DNA from: Sphingomonas abietis
GTDB taxonomy: Bacteria > Pseudomonadota > Alphaproteobacteria > Sphingomonadales > Sphingomonadaceae
Reading direction: 5' to 3'
Assembly: GCF_027625475.1 (NCBI RefSeq)
Contig: NZ_CP115174.1
Coordinates: 558,001-622,000, forward strand
DNA length: 64,000 bases
A program made the translations under genes and the position numbers. A model generated the notes under the pieces. The model was not told where the DNA came from. It saw nothing but the letters and a program-made list of their open reading frames with translations, and did not search any database. Below, piece by piece: positions 33,041 to 41,365 of this stretch; position 1 is the stretch's first letter; each line of letters opens with the position of its first letter.

Positions 33041-34666
33041 ATGCGCGCCTTCGCCAAACTGCTCGACGGGCTGGTCTATACCCGCTCGCGCAACGCCAAG
33101 CTCAAGCTGATCGCGGACTATCTGCGCGCCACGCCCGATCCCGATCGCGGCTGGGCGATGGCGGCGCTGACCGGCGCGATCGACATCAAGGCGGTCAAAT
33201 CCTCCGCGATCGGCGACATGGTACGCCGGCGCGTCGATCCCGAACTCTTCGCGATGAGCCGCGATTTCGTCGGCGATCTCGCCGAGACGGTCGCCTTGAT
33301 CTGGCCGGTGCCGGACGGCGAGCCGGCCGATCTCGATGACGGCTCGCTTCCCATATCCACTGCGATCGCGCGGCTCGACGCGGCCCCCCGCGCCAAGGCC
33401 GGCGACGAACTGGCGGCGATGCTCGACCATCTCGATTCGTCGGGCCGCTATGCGCTGATCAAGCTGGCGACCGGCGCGCTGCGCGTCGGCGTCTCCGCCC
33501 GCCTTGCCAAGACCGCGCTGGCCCAGGCCTTCGCGCTCGACGTCGATGAGGTGGAGGAGCTGTGGCATGGGCTGGAGCCGCCTTATGCGCCGCTGTTCGA
33601 CTGGGCCGAGGGCCGGGGCGCGCGGCCGGCGCCCGAGGATAGGCCGGTCTTCCGCCCGTTCATGCTCGCCCATCCGCTCGAAGACACGGTGGTCGATCTC
33701 GCCGACTATGCCGCCGAGTGGAAATGGGACGGCATCCGGGTCCAACTCGTCCATGTCGCCGGACCAGCCGGGGCGGGCGAGACCCGCCTCTACAGCCGCG
33801 CCGGCGACGATATCACCGCCAGCTTCCCCGATGTCGCGGCCGCCTTCTCGGTGGCGGGCGTGCTCGACGGCGAATTGCTGGTGCGGGGCGAGGGGCAGGG
33901 CCGTGCCGAGCATGGCGGCGAGACGGCCAGCTTCAACGCGCTCCAGCAGCGACTCGGCCGCAAGGCAGTCTCGGCCAGGATGCAGGCCGAGCTGCCCGCC
34001 TTCGTGCGGCTCTACGACATCCTGTTCGACGGAGCCGAGGATGTGCGCGCGCTGCCGTGGCATGAACGCCGGGCCCGCCTCGAAGCCTTCGTCGCGCCGC
34101 TGCCGGCCGATCGCTTCGACATCTCCGCCTTGATCGAGGCGCCGGATTTCGCGGCACTGGGCGACATCCGCACCGGCGCGCGCGATGCCGCGATCGAGGG
34201 GGTGATGCTCAAGCGGCGCGATTCGCCCTATGTGGCGGGCCGCAAGACCGGGCTGTGGTATAAATGGAAGCGCGATCCGCTCGTCGCCGATTGCGTGATG
34301 ATGTACGCCCAGCGCGGCCATGGGAAGCGATCCAGCTTCTATTCGGATTATACCTTCGGCTGCTGGACGGCGCCGCCCGAGGAGGGCGGCGAGCTGCTGC
34401 CGGTGGGCAAGGCCTATTCGGGCTTCACCGACGAGGAGCTGAAGGGCCTCGATCGCTTCGTGCGCAACCATACGACACAGCGCTTCGGGCCGGTGCGTGA
34501 GGTCGAGAAGACGCTGGTGCTGGAGGTGGCGTTCGATTCGATCCACGAATCGAAACGCCACAAATCCGGCCTCGCCATGCGCTTCCCCCGGATCAGCCGC
34601 ATCCGCACCGACAAGCCGGCGCAGGAGGCCGATCTGATCGACACGCTCCGTCGGATGATCGCCTGA
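33041..34666 (+). CDS. ATP-dependent DNA ligase (cisplatin-damage-response type)
   Basis: A 541-residue ATP-dependent ligase. The N-terminal DNA-binding domain spans about 1-180. The adenylation motif KxDG is EWKWDGIRVQ with K228. Further nucleotidyltransferase motifs are LDGELLVRG, EGVMLKRRDSPY and WYKWKR. The OB domain ends with ESKRHKSGLAMRFPR. It resembles the ligase that usually stands beside an exonuclease and an Lhr-type helicase in a repair cluster; neither is in this window. It acts in addition to NAD-dependent LigA. An ATG is used at 33041; the preceding Shine-Dalgarno is weak. Confidence 0.92.
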   Translation: MRAFAKLLDGLVYTRSRNAKLKLIADYLRATPDPDRGWAMAALTGAIDIKAVKSSAIGDMVRRRVDPELFAMSRDFVGDLAETVALIWPVPDGEPADLDDGSLPISTAIARLDAAPRAKAGDELAAMLDHLDSSGRYALIKLATGALRVGVSARLAKTALAQAFALDVDEVEELWHGLEPPYAPLFDWAEGRGARPAPEDRPVFRPFMLAHPLEDTVVDLADYAAEWKWDGIRVQLVHVAGPAGAGETRLYSRAGDDITASFPDVAAAFSVAGVLDGELLVRGEGQGRAEHGGETASFNALQQRLGRKAVSARMQAELPAFVRLYDILFDGAEDVRALPWHERRARLEAFVAPLPADRFDISALIEAPDFAALGDIRTGARDAAIEGVMLKRRDSPYVAGRKTGLWYKWKRDPLVADCVMMYAQRGHGKRSSFYSDYTFGCWTAPPEEGGELLPVGKAYSGFTDEELKGLDRFVRNHTTQRFGPVREVEKTLVLEVAFDSIHESKRHKSGLAMRFPRISRIRTDKPAQEADLIDTLRRMIA

Positions 34667-34683
34667 AACCCTGTGCCCGAACC

Positions 34684-34712
34684 TTGCCCCGAATCATATT
34701 CACTGCTAGGGC
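34684..34712 (+). promoter_or_regulatory. Predicted promoter of rpsU
   Basis: TTGCCC (34684-34689) and TAGGGC (34707-34712, within GCTAGGGC) are 17 bases apart, like the TTGAC / GCTANAWC promoters of alphaproteobacteria. The start near 34719 gives a leader of about 110 bases with a CGTGG/CCACG hairpin ahead of rpsU. Confidence 0.45.
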
Positions 34713-34828
34713 GCGCGCTTTCCGGCCGTGGGGATGTCTCCACGACCGCAACTTTCGACGTGCTGGCGTGGTTCTGCGAGGCATAGGGCTTCGGTTTCCC
34801 ACGCGGCCGGCTGGAGATAGACGGGTTT

Positions 34829-35035
34829 ATGCAGATCATCGTTCGCGACAACAATGTCGACCAGGCGCTCCGGGCCCTCAAGAAGAAGCTCCAGCGTGAG
34901 GGCGTCTATCGCGAGATGAAGCTTCGCCGCCATTACGAGAAGCCCTCCGAGAAGCGCGCCCGCGAGCGTGCCGCCGCGATCCGTCGCGCGCGCAAGCTCG
35001 AGCGCAAGCGTGCGGAGCGTGACGGCGTCCGGTGA
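34829..35035 (+). CDS. rpsU: 30S ribosomal protein S21 (bS21)
   Basis: A 68-residue, very basic protein starting [20 protein letters not shown], with the conserved [21 protein letters not shown] block and an Arg/Lys-rich C-terminal helix. bS21 helps base-pairing of the Shine-Dalgarno sequence with 16S rRNA. It is a single gene with its own leader and terminator. Confidence 0.97.
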   Translation: MQIIVRDNNVDQALRALKKKLQREGVYREMKLRRHYEKPSEKRARERAAAIRRARKLERKRAERDGVR

Positions 35036-35105
35036 TTCCGGCTCGGCCGCAAGGCCGATCCTGATTCTTCGCCCGAAGCGCTGGCTAAAGCGCTGGACGT
35101 GATCG

Positions 35106-35138
35106 AACGGGCGGTGCAGAAGCCGCCCGTTTCCGTTT
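35106..35138 (+). terminator. Rho-independent terminator of rpsU
   Basis: A 9-bp perfect stem AACGGGCGG/CCGCCCGTT (35106-35114 with 35123-35131), loop of eight bases, then the T-rich tail TTTCCGTTT. It separates rpsU from the isomerase gene. Confidence 0.8.
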
Positions 35139-35157
35139 ATTCGCTGCGAGGCCGTTC

Positions 35158-35730
35158 ATGTCCGAAGTCACCGCCGTTCCCCTGCGTCCCGTCGCCAAGG
35201 GCACGCTGACCAAGATCTGGCTCGGTGTAGGCGTTGCCGTGGTGATCGGCATCGGCCTCGCCTGGGCCGGTACGGCCAAGCAGGTCGCGATGGGCCAGCC
35301 GCCGAGCATGTTCCTGGCCAAGAACGCCAAGAAGCATGGCGTGGTGACGACCGCTTCGGGTCTCGAATATGAGATCCTGTCGCCGGGCGACGGCAAGACG
35401 ATCCCCGGCCCGCAGGACGTGGTCAAGATCGACTATGACGGCAAGCTGCTCGACGGCAGCACCTTCGATTCGACCGCGCAGCATGGCGGCCCGGCCGCGA
35501 TGCCGGTGGCCGGATCGATTCCGGGCTTCTCCGAAGGCCTGATGCTGATGAGCCGTGGCGCGCGCTACCGCTTCTGGATTCCGCCGCAGCTCGCTTATGG
35601 CGAGCAGGGCGCCGGTGACGGCATCATCCCGCCGAACAGCGTGCTCCAGTTCGACGTGACCCTGCACGACATCGCCTCGCAGCAGCCCGGTTACGGCACG
35701 GCCGGCATGGGCGGCGCACCGCAGCAGTAA
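35158..35730 (+). CDS. Membrane-anchored FKBP-type peptidyl-prolyl isomerase
   Basis: A 190-residue protein with an N-terminal transmembrane helix (about 18-38) and a periplasmic FKBP domain (about 60-175). Conserved FKBP residues are in VVKIDYDGKLLDGSTFDST, PVAGSIPGFSEGLMLM and IPPQLAYGEQGAG...IPPNSVLQFDV. It speeds Xaa-Pro isomerisation during folding of exported proteins. The C-terminal tail is Gln/Gly/Pro-rich. It is read on its own after the rpsU terminator. Confidence 0.94.
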   Translation: MSEVTAVPLRPVAKGTLTKIWLGVGVAVVIGIGLAWAGTAKQVAMGQPPSMFLAKNAKKHGVVTTASGLEYEILSPGDGKTIPGPQDVVKIDYDGKLLDGSTFDSTAQHGGPAAMPVAGSIPGFSEGLMLMSRGARYRFWIPPQLAYGEQGAGDGIIPPNSVLQFDVTLHDIASQQPGYGTAGMGGAPQQ

Positions 35731-35830
35731 CGGCTTAGCGGGGCATCGCCGGGCGGCTGCCGAGGCGGCGCCCGGCGTGGGGGGCGGCGGCGTAGGGCGT
35801 CCGGCAGGAGCTGAACCGCCTCACCCCCAA

Positions 35831-35911
35831 CCGTTCGCACTGAGCCCGTCGAAGTGCGTGCATGAAGCGTGACGTTTGCGGCACGTCCTTGGGCAAGCTC
35901 AGGACGAACGG
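35831..35911. repeat. Dispersed palindromic repeat, family A, copy 3
   Basis: An 81-bp imperfect palindrome between the convergent FKBP and CoA-binding genes. The left arm begins CCGTTCGCACTGAGCCCGTC and the right arm ends AGCTCAGGACGAACGG. It resembles copy 5 (53934-54014) most closely. Confidence 0.85.
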
Positions 35912-35952
35912 GGGCGATCCCCACTCATCGCATCATGCTTAGGTCGTCGGCC

Positions 35953-36393
35953 TCACGTCGCCGCCGGCTCGATCCGGTCGATGCCGAGGCGCGGGATCTC
36001 GATCGCGGGGCAGCGGTCCATCACCACCTGTAGGCCGGCGGCCTCGGCGCGGGCGGCGGCAGCCTCGTTGACCACGCCGAGCTGCATCCACACTGCCTTG
36101 GCACCCGCCGCGATCGCCTCGTCCACCGCGTCGCCGGCCGCTGCCGAATTGCGGAAGATATCGACCAGATCGATCGGCTCGCCGATCTGCGCCAGCTCGC
36201 GCCAGACATATTCGCCATGGATATGCTCGCCGGTGATCTGCGGATTGACCGGGAACACGCGATAGCCATGCATCTGGAGCGCCTGCATCACCCCATAGCT
36301 CGGCCGGGTCGGGCGATCGGAGATGCCGATCAGCGCGATCGTGCGGGTGGTCGACAGCAGTTCGGCGATATCGGCATCGGCGGTGAGCGGCAT
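35953..36393 (-). CDS. CoA-binding protein (YccU-like)
   Basis: A 146-residue Rossmann-fold protein of the CoA_binding_2 family. Motifs are IALIGISDRPTRPSYGVMQ near the N-terminus, GYRVFPVNPQITGE, the phosphate-contact VDIFRNS, and VVMDRCPAIE near the C-terminus with a conserved Cys. The family binds CoA or a similar nucleotide; no reaction is known. GAGGAG precedes the ATG at 36393. It lies downstream of the Mrp gene on the same strand. Confidence 0.88.
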   Translation of the reverse strand: MPLTADADIAELLSTTRTIALIGISDRPTRPSYGVMQALQMHGYRVFPVNPQITGEHIHGEYVWRELAQIGEPIDLVDIFRNSAAAGDAVDEAIAAGAKAVWMQLGVVNEAAAARAEAAGLQVVMDRCPAIEIPRLGIDRIEPAAT

Positions 36394-36521
36394 GGGGCGT
36401 CTCCTCGGGCCAGGGGGTCTATCTAACATCTGCCCCAACATCTGGCGATGCCGATCCGCTCCCTCGGTCGCGACCGCCCGGTCCCCCGCCGGGATGTCGG
36501 ACGCCGGGGTGTCGGGAGCGG

Positions 36522-37490
36522 CTATCGGGACCGGATCGCCGCCGCTACCTGCTCAGCGATGCGCAGGAACGGCTCCGCCCCGGCATCGTCGCGGGCGGCG
36601 GGCGGCTCGCCGGCGTCGGACGCGCGGCGGATCGCGATGTCGAGCGGCACCCGGCCGAGGAACGGGATGCCGAGCCGGGCCGCTTCGGCCTCGGCGCCGC
36701 CCGATCCGAACGGATCGGATATCTCGCCGCAATGCGGGCAGGCATAGCCCGCCATATTCTCGACGATGCCGATGATCGGGATGCCGGCGGTGTTGAACAG
36801 GTCGATCGCGCGGGCCGCGTCGATCAGCGCCAGATCCTGCGGGGTCGAGACGATCACCGCGCCCATCGGCCGATGCTTCTGGATCATCGAGAGCTGGACG
36901 TCGCCGGTGCCGGGCGGGAGATCGACGACCAGCGTGTCGGTCTCGCCCCAGCGCGCGTCGACCAGCTGGCCGAGCGCGCCCGACGCCATCGGCCCGCGCC
37001 ACGCCAGCGCCTTCTCCGGTGCGACGAGCTGGCCCATCGACAGCATCGGCACGCCCCATCGGGTCGGGATCGGATTCAGCTGCTTGTCCTGCGCGGTCGG
37101 CTTCTCGCCCTCCGCCGCCATCAGGCGTGGCTGCGAGGGGCCATAGACGTCGGCGTCGACCAGCCCGACCCGGAAGCCGAGCCGGTGGAGCGCGATGGCG
37201 AGATTGGCCGACAGCGTCGACTTGCCGACCCCGCCCTTGCCCGATCCGACCGCGATCAGCCGCCGCTCGGGCTTCTCGGCGGTCTGCACCACGCGGACCT
37301 CGCGCACGCCCGCCACGGCGAGCAGCAGGCGGCGCACCTCGGCCTCCAGCGCATCGCGTTGCTGCGCGTCCATGCCGGACACGTCGAGGATCACGCTGGC
37401 GACACCGTCGCCCGAAATGCGCGGCGGGGCGACCCGTGCGGCATCGGGGAGGGTGGCGAGGGCGGCGGCGAGGAGGGCGGAGTCTGTCAT
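36522..37490 (-). CDS. apbC: Mrp/NBP35-family Fe-S cluster carrier ATPase
   Basis: A 322-residue P-loop protein. The N-terminal part (about 1-70) is a MIP18/DUF59-like domain. The deviant Walker A is GSGKGGVGKST (82-92), with VDADVYGPSQP and DLPPGTGDV downstream. A CPHC pair near residue 252 can bridge an Fe-S cluster across the dimer. It carries and inserts Fe-S clusters. The ATG at 37490 has no clear ribosome site; earlier in-frame codons run into the hflK promoter region and are unlikely. It is divergent from hflK. Confidence 0.93.
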   Translation of the reverse strand: MTDSALLAAALATLPDAARVAPPRISGDGVASVILDVSGMDAQQRDALEAEVRRLLLAVAGVREVRVVQTAEKPERRLIAVGSGKGGVGKSTLSANLAIALHRLGFRVGLVDADVYGPSQPRLMAAEGEKPTAQDKQLNPIPTRWGVPMLSMGQLVAPEKALAWRGPMASGALGQLVDARWGETDTLVVDLPPGTGDVQLSMIQKHRPMGAVIVSTPQDLALIDAARAIDLFNTAGIPIIGIVENMAGYACPHCGEISDPFGSGGAEAEAARLGIPFLGRVPLDIAIRRASDAGEPPAARDDAGAEPFLRIAEQVAAAIRSR

Positions 37491-37552
37491 GATGCCGCAG
37501 CGCATAGGCAGAGCCGGCCGCGATGGCACTATTTTTCCTCGGCCGGCCTTTC

Positions 37553-37558
37553 TATAAT
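37553..37558 (+). promoter_or_regulatory. Candidate -10 element of hflK (TATAAT)
   Basis: A perfect TATAAT ends seven bases before the hflK ATG at 37565, so the expected start point is the A of the ATG. No good -35 stands 16-18 bases upstream. A leaderless hflK message is possible, in line with the weak Shine-Dalgarno. Confidence 0.4.
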
Positions 37559-37564
37559 GGCGGG

Positions 37565-38692
37565 ATGATCGAAGATATCGGGCACGCCGCCCGCGACACG
37601 CCCCCAGCGCTCCTGAACGAAGAGGGGCCGTGGGGTTCCGGTGAGGACAAGGCGCCGGGCGGCCGCAAGAGCGGCGCGTCCGGCAGCGAAGCCGATGGCC
37701 CGCGCAATCCGTGGACTCAGCCGGCGCGCCGCAAGCCACGGTCCCCCAAGGGCGACGGCCAGCCCTCCCTCGAGGAGCTGATCCGGCGTGGCCGCGAGCG
37801 TTTCTCCGGCGGATGGGGCGGCGGACTGTCCGGCGGCGGTCGCCCGATGTGGGGCTATGCGCTCGGCGCCTTCGTCGTGCTGTGGCTGATCACCACCTGC
37901 ATCCACCGCATCGATCCGCAGGAGCGCGGCGTGATCACCCGCTTCGGCCGCTATGCCGGCATCCTCCAGCCCGGCGTCGGCCTCACGCTGCCCGCGCCGA
38001 TCGATGTCGTCACGCCGGTGAATGTCGACAAGCGGCGCAACTTCGACGTGCCGGCCTCCGGCGGCCCGAACCTGCTGCTGACCCGCGACCAGAATCTGGT
38101 GAACCTCGTCTATACGGTGAACTGGTCGGTTCGCGATCCGGAACTCTATCTGTTCAACGTCAGCGGCGTGCCCGAGGAGATGGTCCGCAACGTCGCCGAA
38201 AGCGCGATGCGCGAGGCGGTGGCGCGGCTGCCGCTCGCCGATCTCACCGCGCCGAATCAGACCGATCTCGCCGATCGGGTGGCGGCGCGGGTGCAGGATC
38301 TGCTCGATCGCTACCATGCCGGGGTGCAGGTGCAGGGCATCACCATCCGCGAGGCCGAGCTGCCCGCGCAGCTGTCCGATGCGGCCAAGGATGCCGCCGA
38401 CGCGCAGACTGCGGCCCAGGCCGCGATCGCGGCGGCACGCGGCGACGCGGCGGCGGCGATGGCCGATGCCGATGTCCAGACCAAGACCTTCGACAAGGTG
38501 TATCAGGCCTATCGCCTGTCGCCCGAGGTGACGCGGACCCGGATGTATTACGATACGATGGAGGCGGTGCTCGCCAAATCCGGCAAGGTCGTCGTCGATG
38601 CGCCGAACGCCCATGTCACCCTCCCGGCGCCGGCGGCGCCGGCCAAGCAGCCTGCTCCTGCCTCCGCAGCCCAGCAGGGAGACGGCCAGTGA
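37565..38692 (+). CDS. hflK: FtsH protease modulator HflK
   Basis: A 375-residue protein with a long disordered Gly/Pro/Arg-rich cytoplasmic N-terminus (1 to about 95), one membrane helix (about 96-113) and an SPFH/band 7 domain starting IDPQERGVITRFGRY. A helical, Ala-rich C-terminal section follows. HflK with HflC forms a cage around the FtsH protease at the inner membrane. The ATG at 37565 is chosen over earlier frame positions by homology. Its stop overlaps the GTG of hflC. Confidence 0.95.
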   Translation: MIEDIGHAARDTPPALLNEEGPWGSGEDKAPGGRKSGASGSEADGPRNPWTQPARRKPRSPKGDGQPSLEELIRRGRERFSGGWGGGLSGGGRPMWGYALGAFVVLWLITTCIHRIDPQERGVITRFGRYAGILQPGVGLTLPAPIDVVTPVNVDKRRNFDVPASGGPNLLLTRDQNLVNLVYTVNWSVRDPELYLFNVSGVPEEMVRNVAESAMREAVARLPLADLTAPNQTDLADRVAARVQDLLDRYHAGVQVQGITIREAELPAQLSDAAKDAADAQTAAQAAIAAARGDAAAAMADADVQTKTFDKVYQAYRLSPEVTRTRMYYDTMEAVLAKSGKVVVDAPNAHVTLPAPAAPAKQPAPASAAQQGDGQ

Positions 38693-39546
38693 CCGCGATG
38701 ACCCGCATCCTGCGCAATCCGATCGGCTGGGCGGCGTTGCTGATGCTGTTCGTGCTGGCCTGCGCGAGCGTCTTCACCGTGGTGCCCGAAACCAAGCAGG
38801 CGCTGATCGTGCGGATGGGGATCCCGCGGGCGGTGGTGAACCTCTATCGCGCCGATCAGGCATTCGGAGAGACCGGTGCCGGGCTGATCGCGCGGGTGCC
38901 GCTGCTCGATCAGGTCGTCTATATCGATCGGCGCGCGCAGACGGTGGAGCTGGAGAATGCGCCCCTGCTCGCCGCCGACGGCCAGCGGCTGACGGCGGAT
39001 GCCTTCGCGCGCTACCGGATCGTCGATCCCACCCGTCTCTTCGAGCAGACCCATGGCGATCCGCACCGGATCGGCGATACGCTCAAGACGGCGCTGGCAG
39101 CGGCCTTGCGAACCGAGCTCGGCCGTCTGCCCGCCCGCAGCCTGCTCGCCCCCGAGGGCACGCCCCAGATGCGGGCGGTGGCGGCCGCGCTCGATCGCGT
39201 CGCCCAGGGTTATGGCGCGCGGGTGAGCGAAGTGCGGCTCGATCGGGTCGATCTGCCCGATGGCGCGCCGTTCGATGCCGTGATCGCGCGGATGCGCGGC
39301 GCCGGCGATCAGAATGTCGCCGCGATCCGCGATGCCGGCGCCCGGCAGGCGGCGGCGATCCGCGCCGACGGCGATGCCCGCGCCGCCAAGGCCTATGCCG
39401 ACGCCTTCGGGCAGGATCCGCAATTCTACGATTTCTATCGGGCGATGCAGTCCTATCAGAAGACGCTGGCCGACGGATCGACCCAGTTCGTGCTGTCACC
39501 CGATAGCGAATATTTGCGCCAATTCCGGAGCGGTGGGAAACAGTGA
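38689..39546 (+). CDS. hflC: FtsH protease modulator HflC
   Basis: A 285-residue partner of HflK. A short N-terminus, one membrane helix (about 11-32), then the SPFH domain (VVPETKQALIVRMG onward) and a helical stretch with RMRGAGDQNVAAIRDAGARQ and repeated Ala. The GTG at 38689 overlaps the hflK stop (GTGA) and has AGGGAG seven bases upstream; the ATG three codons on is too far from that site. It is followed by the degP-like gene, a standard alphaproteobacterial order. Confidence 0.95.
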   Translation: MTAMTRILRNPIGWAALLMLFVLACASVFTVVPETKQALIVRMGIPRAVVNLYRADQAFGETGAGLIARVPLLDQVVYIDRRAQTVELENAPLLAADGQRLTADAFARYRIVDPTRLFEQTHGDPHRIGDTLKTALAAALRTELGRLPARSLLAPEGTPQMRAVAAALDRVAQGYGARVSEVRLDRVDLPDGAPFDAVIARMRGAGDQNVAAIRDAGARQAAAIRADGDARAAKAYADAFGQDPQFYDFYRAMQSYQKTLADGSTQFVLSPDSEYLRQFRSGGKQ

Positions 39547-39661
39547 CCCCCATGGCCCGTTCAAACCGCGTTCAGGCGGCGGCCCGCAGCCTTTGCGGCG
39601 CCCATCCCGGCAAGCCGAACTTGTTTTCCTGAGCCATTTTCCCGTGGGGAGGCCAATACCC

Positions 39662-41290
39662 GTGCGTTACGCCTATGCCATTACCGCCGCGCTGCTTGCC
39701 GGCGGCGCCGCCGCGACCTTCACCATGCAGCAGCCCGTCGGCGCGCAGGTCGCGCAGAATGCCGGTTCGCAGGCCCATGGCCCGATCGGTGGCCCTGCCA
39801 GCTTCGCGGATCTGACCGCACGTCTCTCGCCGGCGGTGGTCAATATCTCCACCACCCAGCGGGTGAAGGTGCCGCAGCAGCAGAACCCCTTCGCCGGCAC
39901 GCCGTTCGACGATCTGTTCCGGCAGTTCAACGGCGGCGGCAATGGCGGCGGGGACGATGACGACAATAGCGGCGGCAACAATGGCGGCGGCAGCGGCAAT
40001 GGCGGCTCGTCCGGCAACGGCAAGCCGCAGACCCGCGAGGCGATGTCGCTCGGTTCGGGCTTCATCATCTCGGCGGACGGCTATGTCGTCACCAACAACC
40101 ACGTCATCGCGGGCGATCCCAATTCGGCCGAGAGCAAGGGCGCGACGCTCGAATCGGTGACGGTGACGCTGCCCGATCATACCGAATACAAGGCGCGCGT
40201 CGTCGGTCGCGACCAGACCGCCGATCTCGCGGTGCTCAAGATCGATGCGCCCAAGCCGCTGCCGTTCGTGCAGTTCGGCGATTCGACCAAGACCCGCGTC
40301 GGTGACTGGGTGATCGCGATCGGCAATCCGTTCGCGCTCGGCGGCACGGTGACGGCGGGTATCGTCTCGGCGATCCACCGTTCGATCGGCCAGGGGCCTT
40401 ACGACCGCTACATCCAGACCGATGCGGCGATCAATTCCGGCAATTCGGGCGGCCCGATGTTCGATATGGCGGGCAACGTCGTCGGCATCAATTCGGCGAT
40501 CTACTCGCCGTCGGGCGGCAATGTCGGCATCGGCTTCGCCATTCCCGCCGAGGAGGCCAAGCCGGTCATCGACGTGCTGATGAAGGGCGGTCGCGTGAAG
40601 CGCGGCTATCTCGGCGTCGCGATCCAGACGGTGACCGACGACATCGCCTCGGCGCTCGGCCTGCAGAAGAACCATGGCGAGATCGTCGGCCGGGTCGAGC
40701 CGGGCTATGCCGCCTCGAAGGCCGGCATCCAGTCGGGCGACGTGATCGTCAAGGTCAACGGCACCGACGTGACGCCGGACAACACGCTCTCCTATCTGGT
40801 CGCCAACCTGCCGATCGGCTCGCGCGTGCCGATCGAGCTCTACCGCCGTGGCCAGAAGCTGACGGTGACGGCGGTGATCGCCGAACGTCCGCCGGAAGAC
40901 GTGCTGGCGGGCCAGCTCGGTGCCACTGACGATGGCGACGACAATGGCGGCGTCGACAAGAAGGCCGAAGCGCAGAGCAAGGCGGCGTCCTCCGCACTCG
41001 GCCTCGGCCTCCAGGCGCTGACCCCGCGCATCGCCCAGCAGCTCGGCGTGTCGGGCAGCACCCGCGGCGTGGTGATCGCCTCGGTCGATTCGTCCAGCGA
41101 TGCCGCCTCCAACGGGCTCAAGCGCGGCGACGTGATCCTGTCGATCAACCAGCAGCCGGTGCTGACCGTGGGCGCCGCCGCCCAGGTGATCGCCGATGCG
41201 CAGAAGGCCGGTCGCGATACCGTGCTGTTGCAGGTCCAGCGGGGCACGCAGCAGGCGATCTACATCGGCGTGAAGCTGCAGAAGAAGTAA
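39662..41290 (+). CDS. degP: Periplasmic Do/DegP-family serine protease
   Basis: A 542-residue HtrA protease-chaperone. It has an N-terminal signal peptide or anchor (1 to about 30), a trypsin-like domain with H147 (TNNHVIA), D188 (DQTADLAVL) and S262 (NSGNSGGP), and two PDZ domains (about 300-390 and 440-535). A Gly/Asn/Asp/Ser-rich insert (about 90-121) fills the LA-loop region before the protease core and is unusually low in complexity. The start is a GTG at 39662 with GGGGAGG nine bases before it. It probably degrades misfolded periplasmic proteins alongside HflKC-FtsH. Confidence 0.95.
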   Translation: MRYAYAITAALLAGGAAATFTMQQPVGAQVAQNAGSQAHGPIGGPASFADLTARLSPAVVNISTTQRVKVPQQQNPFAGTPFDDLFRQFNGGGNGGGDDDDNSGGNNGGGSGNGGSSGNGKPQTREAMSLGSGFIISADGYVVTNNHVIAGDPNSAESKGATLESVTVTLPDHTEYKARVVGRDQTADLAVLKIDAPKPLPFVQFGDSTKTRVGDWVIAIGNPFALGGTVTAGIVSAIHRSIGQGPYDRYIQTDAAINSGNSGGPMFDMAGNVVGINSAIYSPSGGNVGIGFAIPAEEAKPVIDVLMKGGRVKRGYLGVAIQTVTDDIASALGLQKNHGEIVGRVEPGYAASKAGIQSGDVIVKVNGTDVTPDNTLSYLVANLPIGSRVPIELYRRGQKLTVTAVIAERPPEDVLAGQLGATDDGDDNGGVDKKAEAQSKAASSALGLGLQALTPRIAQQLGVSGSTRGVVIASVDSSSDAASNGLKRGDVILSINQQPVLTVGAAAQVIADAQKAGRDTVLLQVQRGTQQAIYIGVKLQKK

Positions 41291-41312
41291 GCGCGACACT
41301 CGTGCTATGAGG

Positions 41313-41345
41313 AACGGGGTCGGCCGCGAGGCCGGCCCCGTTTCG
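41313..41345 (+). terminator. Rho-independent terminator of degP
   Basis: A 13-bp stem with one G-U pair (41313-41325 with 41330-41342), loop GCGA, and a short TTTCGT tail, 22 bases after the stop codon. Confidence 0.75.
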
Positions 41346-41365
41346 TATCCAGGGAAGGGCAGGGC

